64,000 nt of DNA from Streptomyces californicus. Its GTDB lineage: Bacteria; Actinomycetota; Actinomycetes; Streptomycetales; Streptomycetaceae. Each line of letters starts with the position of its first letter. Position 1 is the first letter of the stretch. Both the position numbers and the translations under genes were made by a program. Location: positions 186,001 to 250,000 of the forward strand of contig NZ_JNZZ01000016.1 in NCBI RefSeq assembly GCF_000717645.1, in the 5' to 3' direction. Shown here one piece after another: positions 1-11,213 of this stretch. A model generated the notes under the pieces. The model had not been told where the DNA came from, ran no database searches, and was given only the letters and a program-made list of their open reading frames with translations.

Positions 1-3000
1 GCCGCCCGGACCCTCGCCGTGCTGGAGGACGCGCGGCCGCTGTGCGTGATCGGCACGGAGGCGACGCTCGGCGCGCTGCCCGACCACGGGCTCCCGGTCG
101 TCGCCCTGGACTCCCCCGCCACGGCCGACGCCCTGGCCGCCTGCCCCGAAGGACCGCTGCCGGGCGGTCCCGCACCGGCGGACCCCGCCTATCTCATCCA
201 CACCTCCGGTTCCACCGGCCGCCCCAAGGGCGTGCTCGTCAGCCACGCCTCACTCGCCAACCTCTGCGCCGGGCACGGCACGGACCACATCGCCCCGGCC
301 GTCGAGCGGACCGGCCGGCAGCGCCTCCGGGTCGCGCACAGCGCCTCGTTCGCCTTCGACGCGTCCTGGGACCCGCTGCTGTGGATGGTCCACGGGCACG
401 AGCTGCACCTGCTGGACGACGCCGCTTACCGGGACCCGGCGGCTCTCACCGCGTACGTCGACGCGCACCGGATCGACTATCTCGACGTCACTCCCTCCTA
501 TGCCGAGGCTCTGCTCGCCGAGGGCCTGCTGGACGAGGGCCGCCACCACCCGGCCCATCTGGTGGTCGGCGGGGAGACCGTTCCCCCGGCCCTGTGGGAG
601 CGGCTGACCGAGGCCGCGGCCGTGCACCCGGTCAACCTGTACGGGCCGACCGAGACGACGGTCGACGCCTACTACTGGGTGCCCGGCGCCACGGCCGCCG
701 AGCCGGACGGCCGGCCCGTGCGCGGCTCGCGCGTCTACGTCCTGGACTCCTCCCTGCGTCCCGTGCCCGCCGGCGCGACGGGTGAGCTGTACGTGGCCGG
801 GGCCTGTCTGGCCCTCGGCTACCTGGGCCGCCCCGACCTGACGGCGGAGCGGTTCGTCGCGGACCCCTTCGGCGCGCGGCACGGGGACGCCGGGGGGCGG
901 ATGTACCGCACCGGCGACCTGGTGCGCCGCCGTGCGGACCACACGCTGGAGTTCCTCGGGCGCGGCGACGACCAGGTCAAGATCCGCGGCTTCCGCATCG
1001 AGCTCGGGGAGATCCAGGCCCGCCTGGCCGCCCACCCCCGGGTCGCCGCGGCGGCCGTCATCGCCCGCGACACCGGCCACGGCAAGCGGCTGCTCGCCTA
1101 CGCCGTCCCCGTGCGGGCCAAGCGGGACGCGCCGACGGGAGCGGAACGGGCGGCCGGGGGCGACACGGCCCCGCCCACCCCCACCGACCTGCGCGAGCAC
1201 CTGGCCGCGGCCCTGCCCGAGCACATGGTCCCCGCGACCGTCACGCTCCTGGACGCGCTGCCCCGTACCGCCAACGACAAGCTCGACCACCGCGCCCTGC
1301 CCGACCCCGACCCGCTCGCCCTCACCGGAGCCGGTCAGGGCGGGACGGACGACGGGCCGCACACCGAGATCGTGCGCGGGATCTTCGCCGACGTGCTCGG
1401 CATCGCCGAACCCCCGGCCGCCGAAGCGGGCTTCCTCGACCTCGGCGGGCATTCGCTGCTCGCCGCGCGGCTGGCCGCCCGCCTCCGCGAGCACTTCGGC
1501 GTGCCGATGGGCATCGCCGACGTCTTCCGGCACACCACCCCCGGCGCCCTGGCCGCGCTGGTCCGTACCCGCGCCGGAGCGGCCCTCGCCTCCGTACCGC
1601 TCTCCCCCGTGCCCCGCACCGGCCCCCTCCCCCTCTCCCCGGCCCAGCAGCGGCTGTGGTTCCTCCACCGCCTCGAAGGCCCCAGCCCGACCTACAACAT
1701 CCCGCTCGTCCTGAGCGTCAACGGCCCGCTCGACCGCGAAGCGCTCCAACTGGCCCTGCACGATCTGGCGGAGCGTCACGAGACACTGCGCACCGTATAT
1801 CCGCCCACTGACAACGCCTCGGGTGCGGCGGCCGACGGCGGCGCGGACGACAGCCCCCGTCAGCACATCCTCCCCGCCGACGACCCGGCGGCCCGCCCGG
1901 TGCTGCGCCTGGCCGAGCCCGGCAGCGACCTCACCGAGGCCGTGCGGTACTGCTTCGACCTCGCCACCGAGCCCCCGCTGCGCACCGTGCTGTTCAGCGA
2001 GTCGCCGGACCATCACACCCTCCTCCTGCTGCTGCACCACATAGCGGGCGACGGCGCCTCCACCACCCCCCTGGCCCGGGACCTGGCCACCGCCTACACC
2101 GCCCGCGCACAGGGGCGCGCACCGGAATTCGCACCGCTGGCCGGCCAGTACGTGGACCACGCCGCCCGGCTCCAGTCGCTCCTGGGCTCCCCGGCCGAGC
2201 CCACCGCGCTCGCCGAGGCCCAGCTCGCCCACTGGCGGCAGGCGCTCGCGGGGCTGCCGGACCAGTTGGAGCTGCCCACCGACCGGCCCCGGCCGCCCGT
2301 CGCCACCTCGGCCGGCGACACCGTGCCCTTCGCCCTGGACGCCACGGCGCACGAGGCGCTGCGCCGGCTCGCGCGGGCGCACGGGGCGACCGTGTTCATG
2401 ACCGTGCAGGCCGGGCTCGCCGCCCTGCTGACCCGGCACGGCTGCGGCACCGACATCCCTCTCGGCACCCCCGTGGCGGGCCGCGACGACGACGCCACCG
2501 CCGGGCTCGTCGGCTTCTTCACCAACACCGTGGTCCTGCGCACCGACACCTCCGGCGACCCGGCCTTCGGCGATCTGCTGGACCGGGTGCGGGCGACCAC
2601 GCTCGCCGCCTACGAGCACGACGCGCTCCCCTTCGACCACCTGGTGGAGGCGCTCAACCCGCCGCGCTCGCTCTCCCGGCACCCGCTGTTCCAGGTGATG
2701 CTGGCCTGGCAGTCGATCGCGGACGAGCCCGTCCCCCTCGACCCGGAGACCGTCGCGCGGCTGACCGCCGTGCCGTCCGGCACCGCGAAGTTCGACCTGA
2801 CCCTCAACGCGGGCGAGCTGCCCGGCGGCGGGATCGGCGGCTTCCTGGAGTTCCGCACCGACCTCTTCGACCGGTCGACCGCCCAGGCCCTGGCCGACCG
2901 GCTCGCCCGGCTGCTCACGGCCGCGGCCGGACACCCCGGGACGCCCGTCGGCCTGCTCCCGGTACTCGGCGACGACGAGGTCCACCGCGCCCTGGTCGAG

Positions 3001-5631
3001 GCGAACGGCGTCCCCGAGGACCGCCCGGTGCCGCTCACCCTGGCCGAGGTGTACGGGGTCGCCGCGCGCCGGCACCCGGAGCGGACGGCGGTGAGCTGCG
3101 GCGACGAGACCCTGACCTACGCCGAACTTTCCTCCCGGGCGCAGTCGTTGGCGCGGCTGCTGGCGGCCCGGGGCATCGGTCCCGGTTCGATCGTGGCGCT
3201 CGCGCTGCCGCGCTCGCCGGACCTGGTGGCCGGACTGCTCGCGGTGTCGCTGGCGGGGGCCGCGTATCTCCCGATGGACCCGGACTACCCGGCGGACCGG
3301 CTCGCCTACATGCTGGAGGACGCCCGGCCGGCCGCGCTGATCACGGACGCGGCGACGGCGGGGACGCTGCCGGCGCACGAGCTGCCGCTGATCACCGTGG
3401 ACGAGGCGAGGGGCTTCCCGGACGGGCCGCTCGGCCAGGCGGACCGCACCCGGCCGCTGACCCCGCAGGACCCGGCGTACGTCATCTACACCTCCGGGTC
3501 GACCGGCCGGCCCAAGGGCGTCGTGGTCACCCAGCACAATGTGACGCGCCTGCTGACGGCGACCGAGCACTGGTTCTCGTTCGGTCCCGAGGACGTGTGG
3601 ACGCTCTTCCACTCCTACGCGTTCGACTTCTCCGTGTGGGAGCTGTGGGGCGCGCTGCTGTACGGCGGCCGGGTCGTCGTCGTCCCGTACACGACCAGCC
3701 GTGACCCGCACGCCTTCCTCCGGCTGCTGGCCGACGAGCGGGTGACCGTCCTCAACCAGACGCCGTCCGCCTTCTACCAGCTGGCCGCCGCCGACCGGGA
3801 GGCGCCGGGACACGAACTGGCGCTGCGCTACGTGGTGTTCGGCGGTGAGGCGCTGGAGCTGGGGCGGCTGGCGGACTGGTACACGCGGCATCACGAGAAC
3901 GCGCCGACCCTGGTCAACATGTACGGCATCACCGAGACCACGGTCCATGTCTCCTACCTGGCGCTCGACCGGGCGACGGCGGCCTCCGCGGTCTCCAGCA
4001 CCATCGGGGTCAACATCCCCGACCTGCGGGTCTACGTCCTGGACGACCGGCTGCAGCCGGTGCCGCCCGGGGTGACCGGTGAGATGTACGTGGCCGGCGA
4101 GGGGGTGGCGCTCGGCTATCTGGGCCGCCCGGACCTGACGGCGGGGCGCTTCGTGGCCGACCCGTTCGCGCACCTCTTCGGGGAGAGCGGCAGCCGGATG
4201 TACCGCTCCGGCGACCTCGCCCGGCGGCGCGCGGACGGCACGCTGGAGTACTTCGGCCGGGGCGACCAGCAGGTCAAGATCCGCGGCTTCCGGATCGAAC
4301 TCGGCGAGATCGAGGCCGTGTTGGCCGATCACCCCGAGGTCTCCGATGTGGCCGTCGTGGTCCGCGAGGACATGCCCGGCGACAAGCGGCTGGTCGGCTA
4401 CGTCGTTCCCGCGCCGGACACGGAGCCGGTCCCGGCGGCTCTGCGCGAGCACGCCGCCGCCGCGCTGCCGGTGCACATGGTGCCCTCGGCCGTGGTGGTG
4501 CTGGAGCGGCTGCCGCTGACCGGCAACGGCAAGCTGGACCGCAAGGCGCTGCCCGCGCCGGGCGTTTCGGTGACCGCCGGGGGCCGCGCGCCGCGCACGG
4601 TCCGCGAGGAGCAGCTCTGCTCGGTCTTCGCGGAGGTGCTGGGGCTGCCGTCCGCCGGGGTGGAGGACAACTTCTTCGACCTGGGCGGCCATTCGCTGCT
4701 CGCGGTGCGCCTGGCCGGGCGGATCAGGTCGGCGTTCGGCGTCGAGGTGTCGATCGGCACGGTCTTCCAGGCGCCCACGCCCGCCGCACTGGACGCGGCG
4801 CTGGACGTCTCGCGCGAGGAGGACCCCCTCGACGTGCTGCTGCCGCTGCGGCCCGCCAGGCCCGGTGACCGTTCCCCGCTCCACTGCGTGCACCCGGCGG
4901 GCGGTCTGAGCTGGTGCTACGCGGGTCTGATCCGCCATCTGCCCGCCGATGTGCCGATCTACGGACTCCAGGCCCAGGGCGTCGGCGGGGCGACGGCGGA
5001 CGAGCCGCTGCCCACCACGCTGGAGGAGCTGGCCGCCCACTACGCGTCCCGGATCCGCGAGGTCCAGCCGGAGGGCCCCTACCGGCTGCTCGGCTGGTCG
5101 ACCGGCGGGATCATCGCGCACGCGATCGCGGCGGTGCTGCAGGAGGCGGGCCAGGAGGTCGAGTTGCTCGCCGTCCTGGACGCGTACCCCGCCGAGGGGT
5201 TCCGCGACCTGCCGGTGCCCGACCGGGCCGAGGCCCTCGAATCGCTGCTCACCATGGGCGGTTACGGTCCCGACAGCCTCGGGGACAAGGAGCTGAACAC
5301 GACGAACGTGGTGGAGGTGCTGCGCCGCGAGGGCTCCCCGCTGGCCGCGCTCTCCGCCGCGAAGATCGAGGCGCTCGGCGAGGTCTACCTCAACACCAAC
5401 GACCTCGTACGCGCCTACGACCACCGGGTGTTCCAGGGCGACGTGCTGTTCTTCCGGGCCACGGTGGACACCATCGACGACACGCTGACGCCGGAGACCT
5501 GGACCCCTTACGTGAGCGGGCGCATCGACAACACGAACGTCGCCTGCTCGCACAAGGACATGACCCTGCCCGAGCCGATCGCGCACATCGCGCGCGTGGT
5601 CGCCGACCGACTGACCGAGCTGGAGAAGTGA
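1..5631 (+). CDS. dhbF: Dimodular siderophore NRPS, 3' part (A-PCP-C-A-PCP-TE), griseobactin/DhbF type
   Basis: The gene is open at the left edge, so its start and probably a first condensation domain lie outside. Domain order by position: first adenylation domain to about 1310 ([21 protein letters not shown]; the A10 motif reads NDKLD), PCP at 1365-1560 (LGGHSLLA at 1441), condensation domain at about 1615-2960 with intact HHIAGDG at 2035, second adenylation domain at about 3000-4560, PCP (LGGHSLLA at 4681), thioesterase to the end with GWSTGG at 5092. The first pocket reads D-A-D-D-V-G-L-V-D-K, acidic and suited to a basic side chain. The second reads D-F-W-N-V-G-M-V-H-K, the threonine code. 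Together with the dhb genes this fits a cyclic trimer of dihydroxybenzoyl-Arg-Thr (griseobactin); the Arg assignment is inference. Confidence 0.93.
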   Translation, partial: AARTLAVLEDARPLCVIGTEATLGALPDHGLPVVALDSPATADALAACPEGPLPGGPAPADPAYLIHTSGSTGRPKGVLVSHASLANLCAGHGTDHIAPAVERTGRQRLRVAHSASFAFDASWDPLLWMVHGHELHLLDDAAYRDPAALTAYVDAHRIDYLDVTPSYAEALLAEGLLDEGRHHPAHLVVGGETVPPALWERLTEAAAVHPVNLYGPTETTVDAYYWVPGATAAEPDGRPVRGSRVYVLDSSLRPVPAGATGELYVAGACLALGYLGRPDLTAERFVADPFGARHGDAGGRMYRTGDLVRRRADHTLEFLGRGDDQVKIRGFRIELGEIQARLAAHPRVAAAAVIARDTGHGKRLLAYAVPVRAKRDAPTGAERAAGGDTAPPTPTDLREHLAAALPEHMVPATVTLLDALPRTANDKLDHRALPDPDPLALTGAGQGGTDDGPHTEIVRGIFADVLGIAEPPAAEAGFLDLGGHSLLAARLAARLREHFGVPMGIADVFRHTTPGALAALVRTRAGAALASVPLSPVPRTGPLPLSPAQQRLWFLHRLEGPSPTYNIPLVLSVNGPLDREALQLALHDLAERHETLRTVYPPTDNASGAAADGGADDSPRQHILPADDPAARPVLRLAEPGSDLTEAVRYCFDLATEPPLRTVLFSESPDHHTLLLLLHHIAGDGASTTPLARDLATAYTARAQGRAPEFAPLAGQYVDHAARLQSLLGSPAEPTALAEAQLAHWRQALAGLPDQLELPTDRPRPPVATSAGDTVPFALDATAHEALRRLARAHGATVFMTVQAGLAALLTRHGCGTDIPLGTPVAGRDDDATAGLVGFFTNTVVLRTDTSGDPAFGDLLDRVRATTLAAYEHDALPFDHLVEALNPPRSLSRHPLFQVMLAWQSIADEPVPLDPETVARLTAVPSGTAKFDLTLNAGELPGGGIGGFLEFRTDLFDRSTAQALADRLARLLTAAAGHPGTPVGLLPVLGDDEVHRALVEANGVPEDRPVPLTLAEVYGVAARRHPERTAVSCGDETLTYAELSSRAQSLARLLAARGIGPGSIVALALPRSPDLVAGLLAVSLAGAAYLPMDPDYPADRLAYMLEDARPAALITDAATAGTLPAHELPLITVDEARGFPDGPLGQADRTRPLTPQDPAYVIYTSGSTGRPKGVVVTQHNVTRLLTATEHWFSFGPEDVWTLFHSYAFDFSVWELWGALLYGGRVVVVPYTTSRDPHAFLRLLADERVTVLNQTPSAFYQLAAADREAPGHELALRYVVFGGEALELGRLADWYTRHHENAPTLVNMYGITETTVHVSYLALDRATAASAVSSTIGVNIPDLRVYVLDDRLQPVPPGVTGEMYVAGEGVALGYLGRPDLTAGRFVADPFAHLFGESGSRMYRSGDLARRRADGTLEYFGRGDQQVKIRGFRIELGEIEAVLADHPEVSDVAVVVREDMPGDKRLVGYVVPAPDTEPVPAALREHAAAALPVHMVPSAVVVLERLPLTGNGKLDRKALPAPGVSVTAGGRAPRTVREEQLCSVFAEVLGLPSAGVEDNFFDLGGHSLLAVRLAGRIRSAFGVEVSIGTVFQAPTPAALDAALDVSREEDPLDVLLPLRPARPGDRSPLHCVHPAGGLSWCYAGLIRHLPADVPIYGLQAQGVGGATADEPLPTTLEELAAHYASRIREVQPEGPYRLLGWSTGGIIAHAIAAVLQEAGQEVELLAVLDAYPAEGFRDLPVPDRAEALESLLTMGGYGPDSLGDKELNTTNVVEVLRREGSPLAALSAAKIEALGEVYLNTNDLVRAYDHRVFQGDVLFFRATVDTIDDTLTPETWTPYVSGRIDNTNVACSHKDMTLPEPIAHIARVVADRLTELEK

Positions 5632-5636
5632 CACCG

Positions 5637-5840
5637 ATGAGCGACGCACCCGCCAACCCCTTCGACGCGGACGGGGAGTTCCTCGTCCTGACCAACGCGG
5701 AGGGCGGGCACTCGCTGTGGCCGCTGTTCGCCGCGGTGCCCGAGGGCTGGTCGACGGCTCACGGTCCGTGCGACCGGCAGGACGCGCTGGACTGGATCTC
5801 CGCGCACTGGGCCGGTCCCGTCGCCGCCCCCGCGCGGTGA
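5637..5840 (+). CDS. mbtH: MbtH-like NRPS accessory protein
   Basis: A 67-residue protein carrying the family landmarks [21 protein letters not shown] and the tryptophan-rich end (ALDWISAHW). MbtH proteins bind NRPS adenylation domains and are needed for their solubility or activity. The ATG is 5 nt after the NRPS stop, and the stop overlaps the GTG of the exporter gene (GTGA), so the three genes are translationally coupled. It is the only MbtH gene visible in the window. The coelichelin-type NRPS further right has none beside it, so this protein may serve both. Confidence 0.95.
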   Translation: MSDAPANPFDADGEFLVLTNAEGGHSLWPLFAAVPEGWSTAHGPCDRQDALDWISAHWAGPVAAPAR

Positions 5841-7297
5841 GCGGGCTGCTGATCCGGCCGCGGATACGCCCCCGGGTCGCGGTCGTCCTCGTCTACACGG
5901 CCGCGATGTGCATGAACGGCCTGGACTCGACGATCGTGAACCCGGCGCTCTACACGATCGCCGGTGATTTCGACCGTCCGCTGTCGGCGGCGAACACCGT
6001 GGAGACCGCCTTCCTGGTGGCGCTCGCGGTGGGGCTGCCGGTGGCGGGCTGGCTGGGCGACCGGTTCGGGACGAAGCGGGTGTTCCTCGGCGCGCTGGCC
6101 GCGTTCACGCTCGCCTCGGCGGTCTGCGGCCTGGCTCCGGACCTCGCCACGCTGGTGGTCGCCCGGGCCGTACAGGGCCTGGCGGGCGGGTTGTTGACAC
6201 CGGTCGGGATGACGTTGCTGTTCCGGGCGTTCCCGCCGCACGAGCGGATGAAGCTGGCGAAGGTGCTGATCGTGCCGACGGCGCTGATGCCGGCGCTCGG
6301 TCCGCCGCTGGGGGGCCTGCTCACCGAACACCTCTCCTGGCACTGGCTGTTCTTCGTGAACGTGCCGATCGGCGCGGCGGCCGTCCTGCTCGGCGTCCTC
6401 GGTCTGCGCGAGCATGTCGAGGGCCCGGAGGGGAAGTTCGACACGGTCGGCTTCTGGCTGGCCACCCCGGCGCTGGGGCTGCTGACGTACGCGCTGGGCT
6501 TCGGCCCCTCGCAGGGCTGGACGAGGCCCGCCGTCGCCGTGAGCGCGGTGCTGGGGTCCGTCCTGCTGGTGGCGGCGGTCGTGCATCAGACGCGCGCGAG
6601 GACGCCGCTGCTGAAGCTGCGGCTGCTCGCCGACCGGGTGTACGGGTCGGCCTCCGCGCTCGCCGGGGTGACCGCGGCCGGGCTGATGGGCGTGCTGTTC
6701 GTCTTCCCGCTGCTCTACCAGGCGAGCCTGGGCGCCTCGGCGCTGGACGCCGGGCTGAGCGTGTTCCCGGAGGCGGTGGGGCTGATGCTGGCCTCGCAGG
6801 TGGTGGACCGGCTGCTGCCCCGGCTCGGCCCCCGGCTGCTGACCGTGCCGGCGCTGCTGGTGGCCGCCGCGGTCTTCGGGGCGCTCGCCGTGCCCGGGGT
6901 GGCGGAGAACGCGTGGAGCGTGCGCGGGCTGATGTTCCTGATCGGGCTGGTGCTGGGGACCGCGGTGCTGACCGTGCAGATCTCCGGGTTCGAATCGATC
7001 GGACCGGCGGACATGGGGCAGGCGATGGGCCTGTTCCAGATCGTCCGCACCCTGGGCGGCGCGCTCGGGATAGCCGCCTGCGCGGCGGTGATCGGGGGCG
7101 GTCATGTGACGGAGACCGTCGACCCGGGCCCGTACCGTACGGCGGTCTGGGTGACGGCGGGGCTGGTGGCGGCCGGGGCGCTGATCGCGCTGCGGCTGCC
7201 GCGCGAGGCCCCGCAGCCGCCGCCGTTCGACGACGAGGACGCCCCGCCGCCCGGCGAGGGGTCCGCGGCGGACGAGGCTCCGGCGGTCAAGGGCTGA
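5837..7297 (+). CDS. MFS drug:H+ antiporter-2 family transporter, probable catechol siderophore exporter
   Basis: A 486-residue integral membrane protein of the EmrB/QacA (DHA2) group, a size that fits 14 transmembrane segments. The motif-C-like stretch [10 protein letters not shown] and the loop [13 protein letters not shown] between helices 2 and 3 are visible. The GTG at 5837 overlaps the MbtH stop and gives the expected short cytoplasmic head before the first helix ([25 protein letters not shown]); the reading frame stays open further upstream but only as an overlap. The C-terminal tail is acidic and proline-rich. Position as last gene of the NRPS-MbtH unit suggests export of the finished siderophore. 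Substrate is inferred from context. Confidence 0.9.
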   Translation: MSGLLIRPRIRPRVAVVLVYTAAMCMNGLDSTIVNPALYTIAGDFDRPLSAANTVETAFLVALAVGLPVAGWLGDRFGTKRVFLGALAAFTLASAVCGLAPDLATLVVARAVQGLAGGLLTPVGMTLLFRAFPPHERMKLAKVLIVPTALMPALGPPLGGLLTEHLSWHWLFFVNVPIGAAAVLLGVLGLREHVEGPEGKFDTVGFWLATPALGLLTYALGFGPSQGWTRPAVAVSAVLGSVLLVAAVVHQTRARTPLLKLRLLADRVYGSASALAGVTAAGLMGVLFVFPLLYQASLGASALDAGLSVFPEAVGLMLASQVVDRLLPRLGPRLLTVPALLVAAAVFGALAVPGVAENAWSVRGLMFLIGLVLGTAVLTVQISGFESIGPADMGQAMGLFQIVRTLGGALGIAACAAVIGGGHVTETVDPGPYRTAVWVTAGLVAAGALIALRLPREAPQPPPFDDEDAPPPGEGSAADEAPAVKG

Positions 7298-7308
7298 GGA
7301 CGCGCGGA

Positions 7309-7349
7309 AGGGGCGGGGCGGCATCCGGAGAGGGTGCCGCCCCGCCCCT
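7309..7349. terminator. Bidirectional hairpin between converging genes
   Basis: A perfect 15-bp GC-only stem (arms 7309-7323 and 7335-7349) with an 11-nt loop follows the exporter stop by 11 nt. It lies between the exporter and the oppositely oriented esterase gene. Confidence 0.75.
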
Positions 7350-7354
7350 GTTCC

Positions 7355-7417
7355 GTGCGGGACGTGCGGGACGTGCAGGACGTGCGGGACCTGCGGGACG
7401 TGCGGGACCTGCGGGCG
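7355..7417. repeat. 9-bp tandem repeat, seven units
   Basis: Seven head-to-tail copies of a 9-mer close to GTGCGGGAC, with single-base variants (GTGCAGGAC, CTGCGGGAC, last unit CTGCGGGCG). The array sits between the terminator hairpin and the esterase stop codon, so it is probably non-coding, in the 3' region of the esterase transcript. Confidence 0.9.
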
Positions 7418-7421
7418 CCGG

Positions 7422-8720
7422 TCAGCGGCCGCCGAGCAGGTCCACGAGCCCGTCCGCCAGGCCGCCGCGCCAGCAGGCGTAGTCGTGCCCGCCGTTGAAC
7501 TCGCCGTAGCGGACGTCGTAACCGCGGGCGCGCAGCACATTGCGGAGCCTGCGGTTCTCCCCGAGGAGCATCCACTCCTGGAGACCGACCTCCAAGCGCA
7601 GTGTCACCGGCCTCCGTTCGGCCCACGCGTACTGCCCGGTGAGCCATTCGCCGCCGCGTTCGTCGTCGGGCCACCAGAAGGAACCCGACTGGGAGAGCGC
7701 GAGGCCGAAGCGGTCGGGGCGCCGGAAGGCGGCGAACGCGGCGGTGAGGCCGCCCGCGCTCTGTCCGGCGATCGCCGTGCGGGCGGCGTCCGCCCCGGCC
7801 CCGTACTCCCGCTCGGCCCAGGGCAGGAGGGTGTCGGCGAGCCAGTCGACGAACGGGCCGCTGCACGCGAGGTCGTCCATGCGCCGCCCCATGGTGTCGA
7901 CCAGGATCGCCACGGTGGGCGGCAGCTCTCCGTCGGCGTGCAGGTTGTCGAGGATGTCGCCGACACCGAGGACCGGCCCCCACATCTCGCCGTCGAGGAG
8001 CACGGCGAGCGCGTACGGTCGGCCGTCCCGGTGGTGGCCGGGCGGCAGGTGGACGGTGATCCGGCGGCCGTCGACCTCGGCGTCGAGCGTGCGCCCCCGC
8101 TCGGCTCCGTCGCGCCGTGCGATGCGTGACTGCGGCGGGGAGTCGGGGAGTTCGAGTACGGAGGCCGGGTTGCGGCCGTCCCGGGAGGGCAGCGGCACAC
8201 GGGTGTTGAGCGGGTCGGGTTCGGCGCGGTCGAGGACCTGGAGCCAGGCGGCCCGGTCGGCGCGCAGGGCGTCCTCGCGGCTGCCGTCGGTCGCGTGGAA
8301 CTGGTACGAGGCGCGGTGGTCGGCCCGCAGCCGGTGGCTGATCGCCCAGACGCCGGTGCCCTCGATCCGTTCCATCAGGTGCGGGGCGAGGTCGCCGGCG
8401 TGCCGGTCCTTGTCGGTGACCGTGTGGACGAGCGCCAGGACGTGGGTGGCCGGGCGGGAGGGCTCCTCACGGCGGACGAAGGTGACGAGCCGGTGGTCGG
8501 GGTCGCCCTCGGGGTCGGGTTCGACGAGCGGGGTGCCGGTGGCCGCCGCGTACCGCCAGAACGCCTCCTCGGCGCCGGGATCGCCGCCGCGGACGTCCGC
8601 GAGCAGCGTACGCAACAGGGGGCTTCGCACGGCGGGTTCCTCCGGTGCGGCAGATCCGGCGGACAGCGCTTCCGCGGATACGGGTGGCGGCGGCGGGTTC
8701 CTGCGCGGCGGGTACGTCAT
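7422..8720 (-). CDS. Enterochelin-esterase-like siderophore hydrolase (Fes family)
   Basis: A 432-residue alpha/beta hydrolase. The N-terminal half resembles the Fes beta-sandwich domain (FWRYAAATGTPLVEPDPEGD; the VTFVRR and HVLALVHTVTDK strands). The C-terminal half is esterase D-like, with nucleophile motif GQSAGG and catalytic His in GGHDYACWR. Fes-type enzymes open the ester backbone of catechol trilactones to free the iron. The ATG at 8720 follows a GGAAG ribosome-binding site. It lies 51 nt downstream of the permease gene on the same strand and probably shares its iron-regulated promoter. The partner NRPS ends in a TE with threonine as ester donor, matching a cyclic oligoester substrate. 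Confidence 0.9.
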   Translation of the reverse strand: MTYPPRRNPPPPPVSAEALSAGSAAPEEPAVRSPLLRTLLADVRGGDPGAEEAFWRYAAATGTPLVEPDPEGDPDHRLVTFVRREEPSRPATHVLALVHTVTDKDRHAGDLAPHLMERIEGTGVWAISHRLRADHRASYQFHATDGSREDALRADRAAWLQVLDRAEPDPLNTRVPLPSRDGRNPASVLELPDSPPQSRIARRDGAERGRTLDAEVDGRRITVHLPPGHHRDGRPYALAVLLDGEMWGPVLGVGDILDNLHADGELPPTVAILVDTMGRRMDDLACSGPFVDWLADTLLPWAEREYGAGADAARTAIAGQSAGGLTAAFAAFRRPDRFGLALSQSGSFWWPDDERGGEWLTGQYAWAERRPVTLRLEVGLQEWMLLGENRRLRNVLRARGYDVRYGEFNGGHDYACWRGGLADGLVDLLGGR

Positions 8721-8771
8721 GGGTGTCTCGGTCTTCCTGTACGTGGGGTCCGGTACGGGGGTGGCGGTCCG

Positions 8772-11213
8772 CTACACGCGGGTGGCGGCCGAGCGGCCGA
8801 GCAGCACCCAGAGCAGGAAGGGGCCGCCGAGGACGGTGGTGACGATGCCGACGGGGAGTTCGGCGCCGTCGAGGACGATGCGGCCGAGGGTGTCGGCGGC
8901 GACGACGAGGACGGCTCCGGTGAGCATGGAGCCGACGAGCGGGACGCGCAGGGGCCCGGCGAGCCGGGAGGCGATGACCGGGGAGGCGAGCGCGACGAAT
9001 CCGACGGGGCCGCAGATGCCGACGGCGAGGCCCGCGAGGGCGACGGCGAGGAGCAGGGAGAGGGTGCGGACACGGCCGGGGGCGGAGCCGAGCGAGGAGG
9101 CGGTGGCGTCGTCGAAGCGCAGGACGCCCAGGTGCCGGGCGACGACCAGGCTGACCGGCACCAGGACGACGAGCCCGATGAGGACGGGGACGGCGACGGA
9201 GTAGCTGCGCCCGTTGAGGCTGCCCGAGGTCCAGACGTACAGCGAACTCGCGGAGGAGAGCGACCGGCGGGAGAGGACGACCTGGGTGATCGCGGAGGCC
9301 AGGGCGGACATGGCGAGGCCGACGACGAGGACGCGGTAGCCGCGTTGGCCGAGGCCGCCGGAGACGGTGGTGACCACGACGACGGCGACCAGGGCGCCGA
9401 TCGGCCCGGCCCACCAGGCGCCGAAGGACCCGGTGGCGCTGAGGGTGACGGAGAGCAGGACGGCGGCGGTGGCGCCGTCGTTGACGCCGAGGAGTTCGGG
9501 GGTGGCGAGGCGGTTGCGGGCCAGGGTCTGGGTGAGGCAGCCGGCCAGGCCGAGGGCGGCTCCGGCGGTGAGCCCGGCGACGATCCGGCCGAGGCGGAAC
9601 TTCTGGACGAGCAGCACGTCGAAGCGGTCGCCCTGGCCGAACACGGCGCGGAAGGTGCGGCCGACGCCCATGTCGCTCTGGCCGGCGTGGGCGGAGAGGA
9701 CCACGGCGACCAGGAGGGCCCCGGCGAGGGCGAGGGCGGCGAGGGCGGCGCGCCGGGTGACGAGGAGGGAGAGGGGGCCTCGGCGCAGGACCAGGGTGTC
9801 GGCCGGGGCGACCCGCGGTTCGCCGGTCTTCGGCGTACGGCGGGCGGGGCGCGGCAGGGCGAGCCGCAGGCGGCGCGGGCGGTCCGGGGCGCGCTCCTCG
9901 GTGGCCGGTTCCGTCATACCCATCGAGGCCAGCTGCTTGGAGCGGACGATGGCGATGAGGACGGGTGCGCCGATGAGGGCGACGATGACGGAGACGGGCG
10001 CCTCGAAGGGGCGGGAGACCACGCGGGCGGCGATGTCCGAGACGGTGAGGACGCAGGCTCCGATGAGCCCGGCGAGCAGGATGCGGGCGGCCAGCCGGGT
10101 GCCGGCGAGGGCGCGGGCGAGGAACCCCGCGAGCAGCCCGAGGAAGGAGATGGGCCCGGCGAGGGCGACGGCCGCGGCGGTCAGGAGGGTGACGCCGACG
10201 GCGACGACGGTGCGGATCACGGGGGGCCGGTGGCCCAGGCCCCGGGCCAGGTCGTCCCCGAGCGCCAGGGCGGAGAGCGGGCGGGCCACCAGGAGGGCGA
10301 TGAGGAATCCCAGGGCGAGGACGGGGGCGAGGCGGCCGAGTTCGCCGAAGCCCTCGACCCCCGCGAGGGAGCCGAGGACCCAGAAGCGGAATCTGTCGTA
10401 GGTCTCCGCGGAGTTGACGATGATGACGCTGGTGAGCCCGCCGAAGGTGGCGCCGAGCGCCGCACCGGCGAGGACCAGGCGCATGGGTGAGCCGCCGCCG
10501 CGTCTGCCGGATATGAGGAGGACCAGACCGCTGGCGACCACCGCGCCCACGAAAGCGCAGACGAGATAGGCGTAACCGGAATCGAAGCCGAGAAGCGCGA
10601 TGCCCGCCACGACACCGAGCGACGCGCCCGCGTTGACGCCGAGGAGTCCGGTTTCCGCCAGCGGGTTGCGCGTGACCGCCTGGAGGAGGCAGCCGGCGAC
10701 GCCGAGGGCGGCGCCGACGAGCAGCGCGGTGAAGGTGCGCGGCAGGCGGAGATCGCCGACGACGAGGGAAAGCCGGGCGTTGTCGCGCGCGCCGTCGCGG
10801 CCGAGCAGGTAGTCCAGGACGCCGCCGGGGCCGACCTCGCCCGCGCCGATGGAGAGGGAGAGGGCCGTCAACAGCAGGACCGCGAGGGCCAGTCCGGCGA
10901 CGGCCACCACCACGGTCCGCCCGCGCGGGTCGGCCGGGGTACCGCGCCCGCCGGCCGGGGAGAGGGAGCCGCCGGGACCCTCGGCCGGAACACGGGAGCC
11001 GTCGGGGAGAGCGGCCGCGCCGTCGCGGACGGGCGGGCGCCCCGGGGACCCGCCGGCTTGCGGTGTCGTCCCGCTTTCGGCTCCCGGGGACGCCTCCTCC
11101 CGTCCGGCGGTGGCGGCCGCCGCGGTCCGGTCGGCTTCGCCTCCGTCCAACTGAACGGTCGAGGGGTCATGTTCGGGAGCCGAGGCCGTGGCCCCCGTGC
11201 GCGGCGTTTGCAT
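8772..11213 (-). CDS. Fused double FecCD-type ferri-siderophore ABC permease
   Basis: An 813-residue protein made of two complete FecCD permease units in tandem. The first begins at about residue 105 (TVVVAVAGLALAVLLL) and carries GCLLQAVTRNPLAETGLLGVNAGASLG. The second begins near residue 470 and carries GCLTQTLARNRLATPELLGVNDGA. FhuB has the same fused design. The first 100 residues are low-complexity, rich in Gly, Pro and Ala. The annotated ATG directly abuts an iron box, so either the mRNA is leaderless or the true start is further in. No binding protein or ATPase for it lies in the window; they may be left of position 1 or shared with another system. Confidence 0.88.
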   Translation of the reverse strand: MQTPRTGATASAPEHDPSTVQLDGGEADRTAAAATAGREEASPGAESGTTPQAGGSPGRPPVRDGAAALPDGSRVPAEGPGGSLSPAGGRGTPADPRGRTVVVAVAGLALAVLLLTALSLSIGAGEVGPGGVLDYLLGRDGARDNARLSLVVGDLRLPRTFTALLVGAALGVAGCLLQAVTRNPLAETGLLGVNAGASLGVVAGIALLGFDSGYAYLVCAFVGAVVASGLVLLISGRRGGGSPMRLVLAGAALGATFGGLTSVIIVNSAETYDRFRFWVLGSLAGVEGFGELGRLAPVLALGFLIALLVARPLSALALGDDLARGLGHRPPVIRTVVAVGVTLLTAAAVALAGPISFLGLLAGFLARALAGTRLAARILLAGLIGACVLTVSDIAARVVSRPFEAPVSVIVALIGAPVLIAIVRSKQLASMGMTEPATEERAPDRPRRLRLALPRPARRTPKTGEPRVAPADTLVLRRGPLSLLVTRRAALAALALAGALLVAVVLSAHAGQSDMGVGRTFRAVFGQGDRFDVLLVQKFRLGRIVAGLTAGAALGLAGCLTQTLARNRLATPELLGVNDGATAAVLLSVTLSATGSFGAWWAGPIGALVAVVVVTTVSGGLGQRGYRVLVVGLAMSALASAITQVVLSRRSLSSASSLYVWTSGSLNGRSYSVAVPVLIGLVVLVPVSLVVARHLGVLRFDDATASSLGSAPGRVRTLSLLLAVALAGLAVGICGPVGFVALASPVIASRLAGPLRVPLVGSMLTGAVLVVAADTLGRIVLDGAELPVGIVTTVLGGPFLLWVLLGRSAATRV

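Noticed and set aside
250..5649. Very long open frame opposite the NRPS
   Set aside because: It is the antisense of a strong NRPS frame; high GC removes stops from the complementary frame. No domain is recognisable in it.
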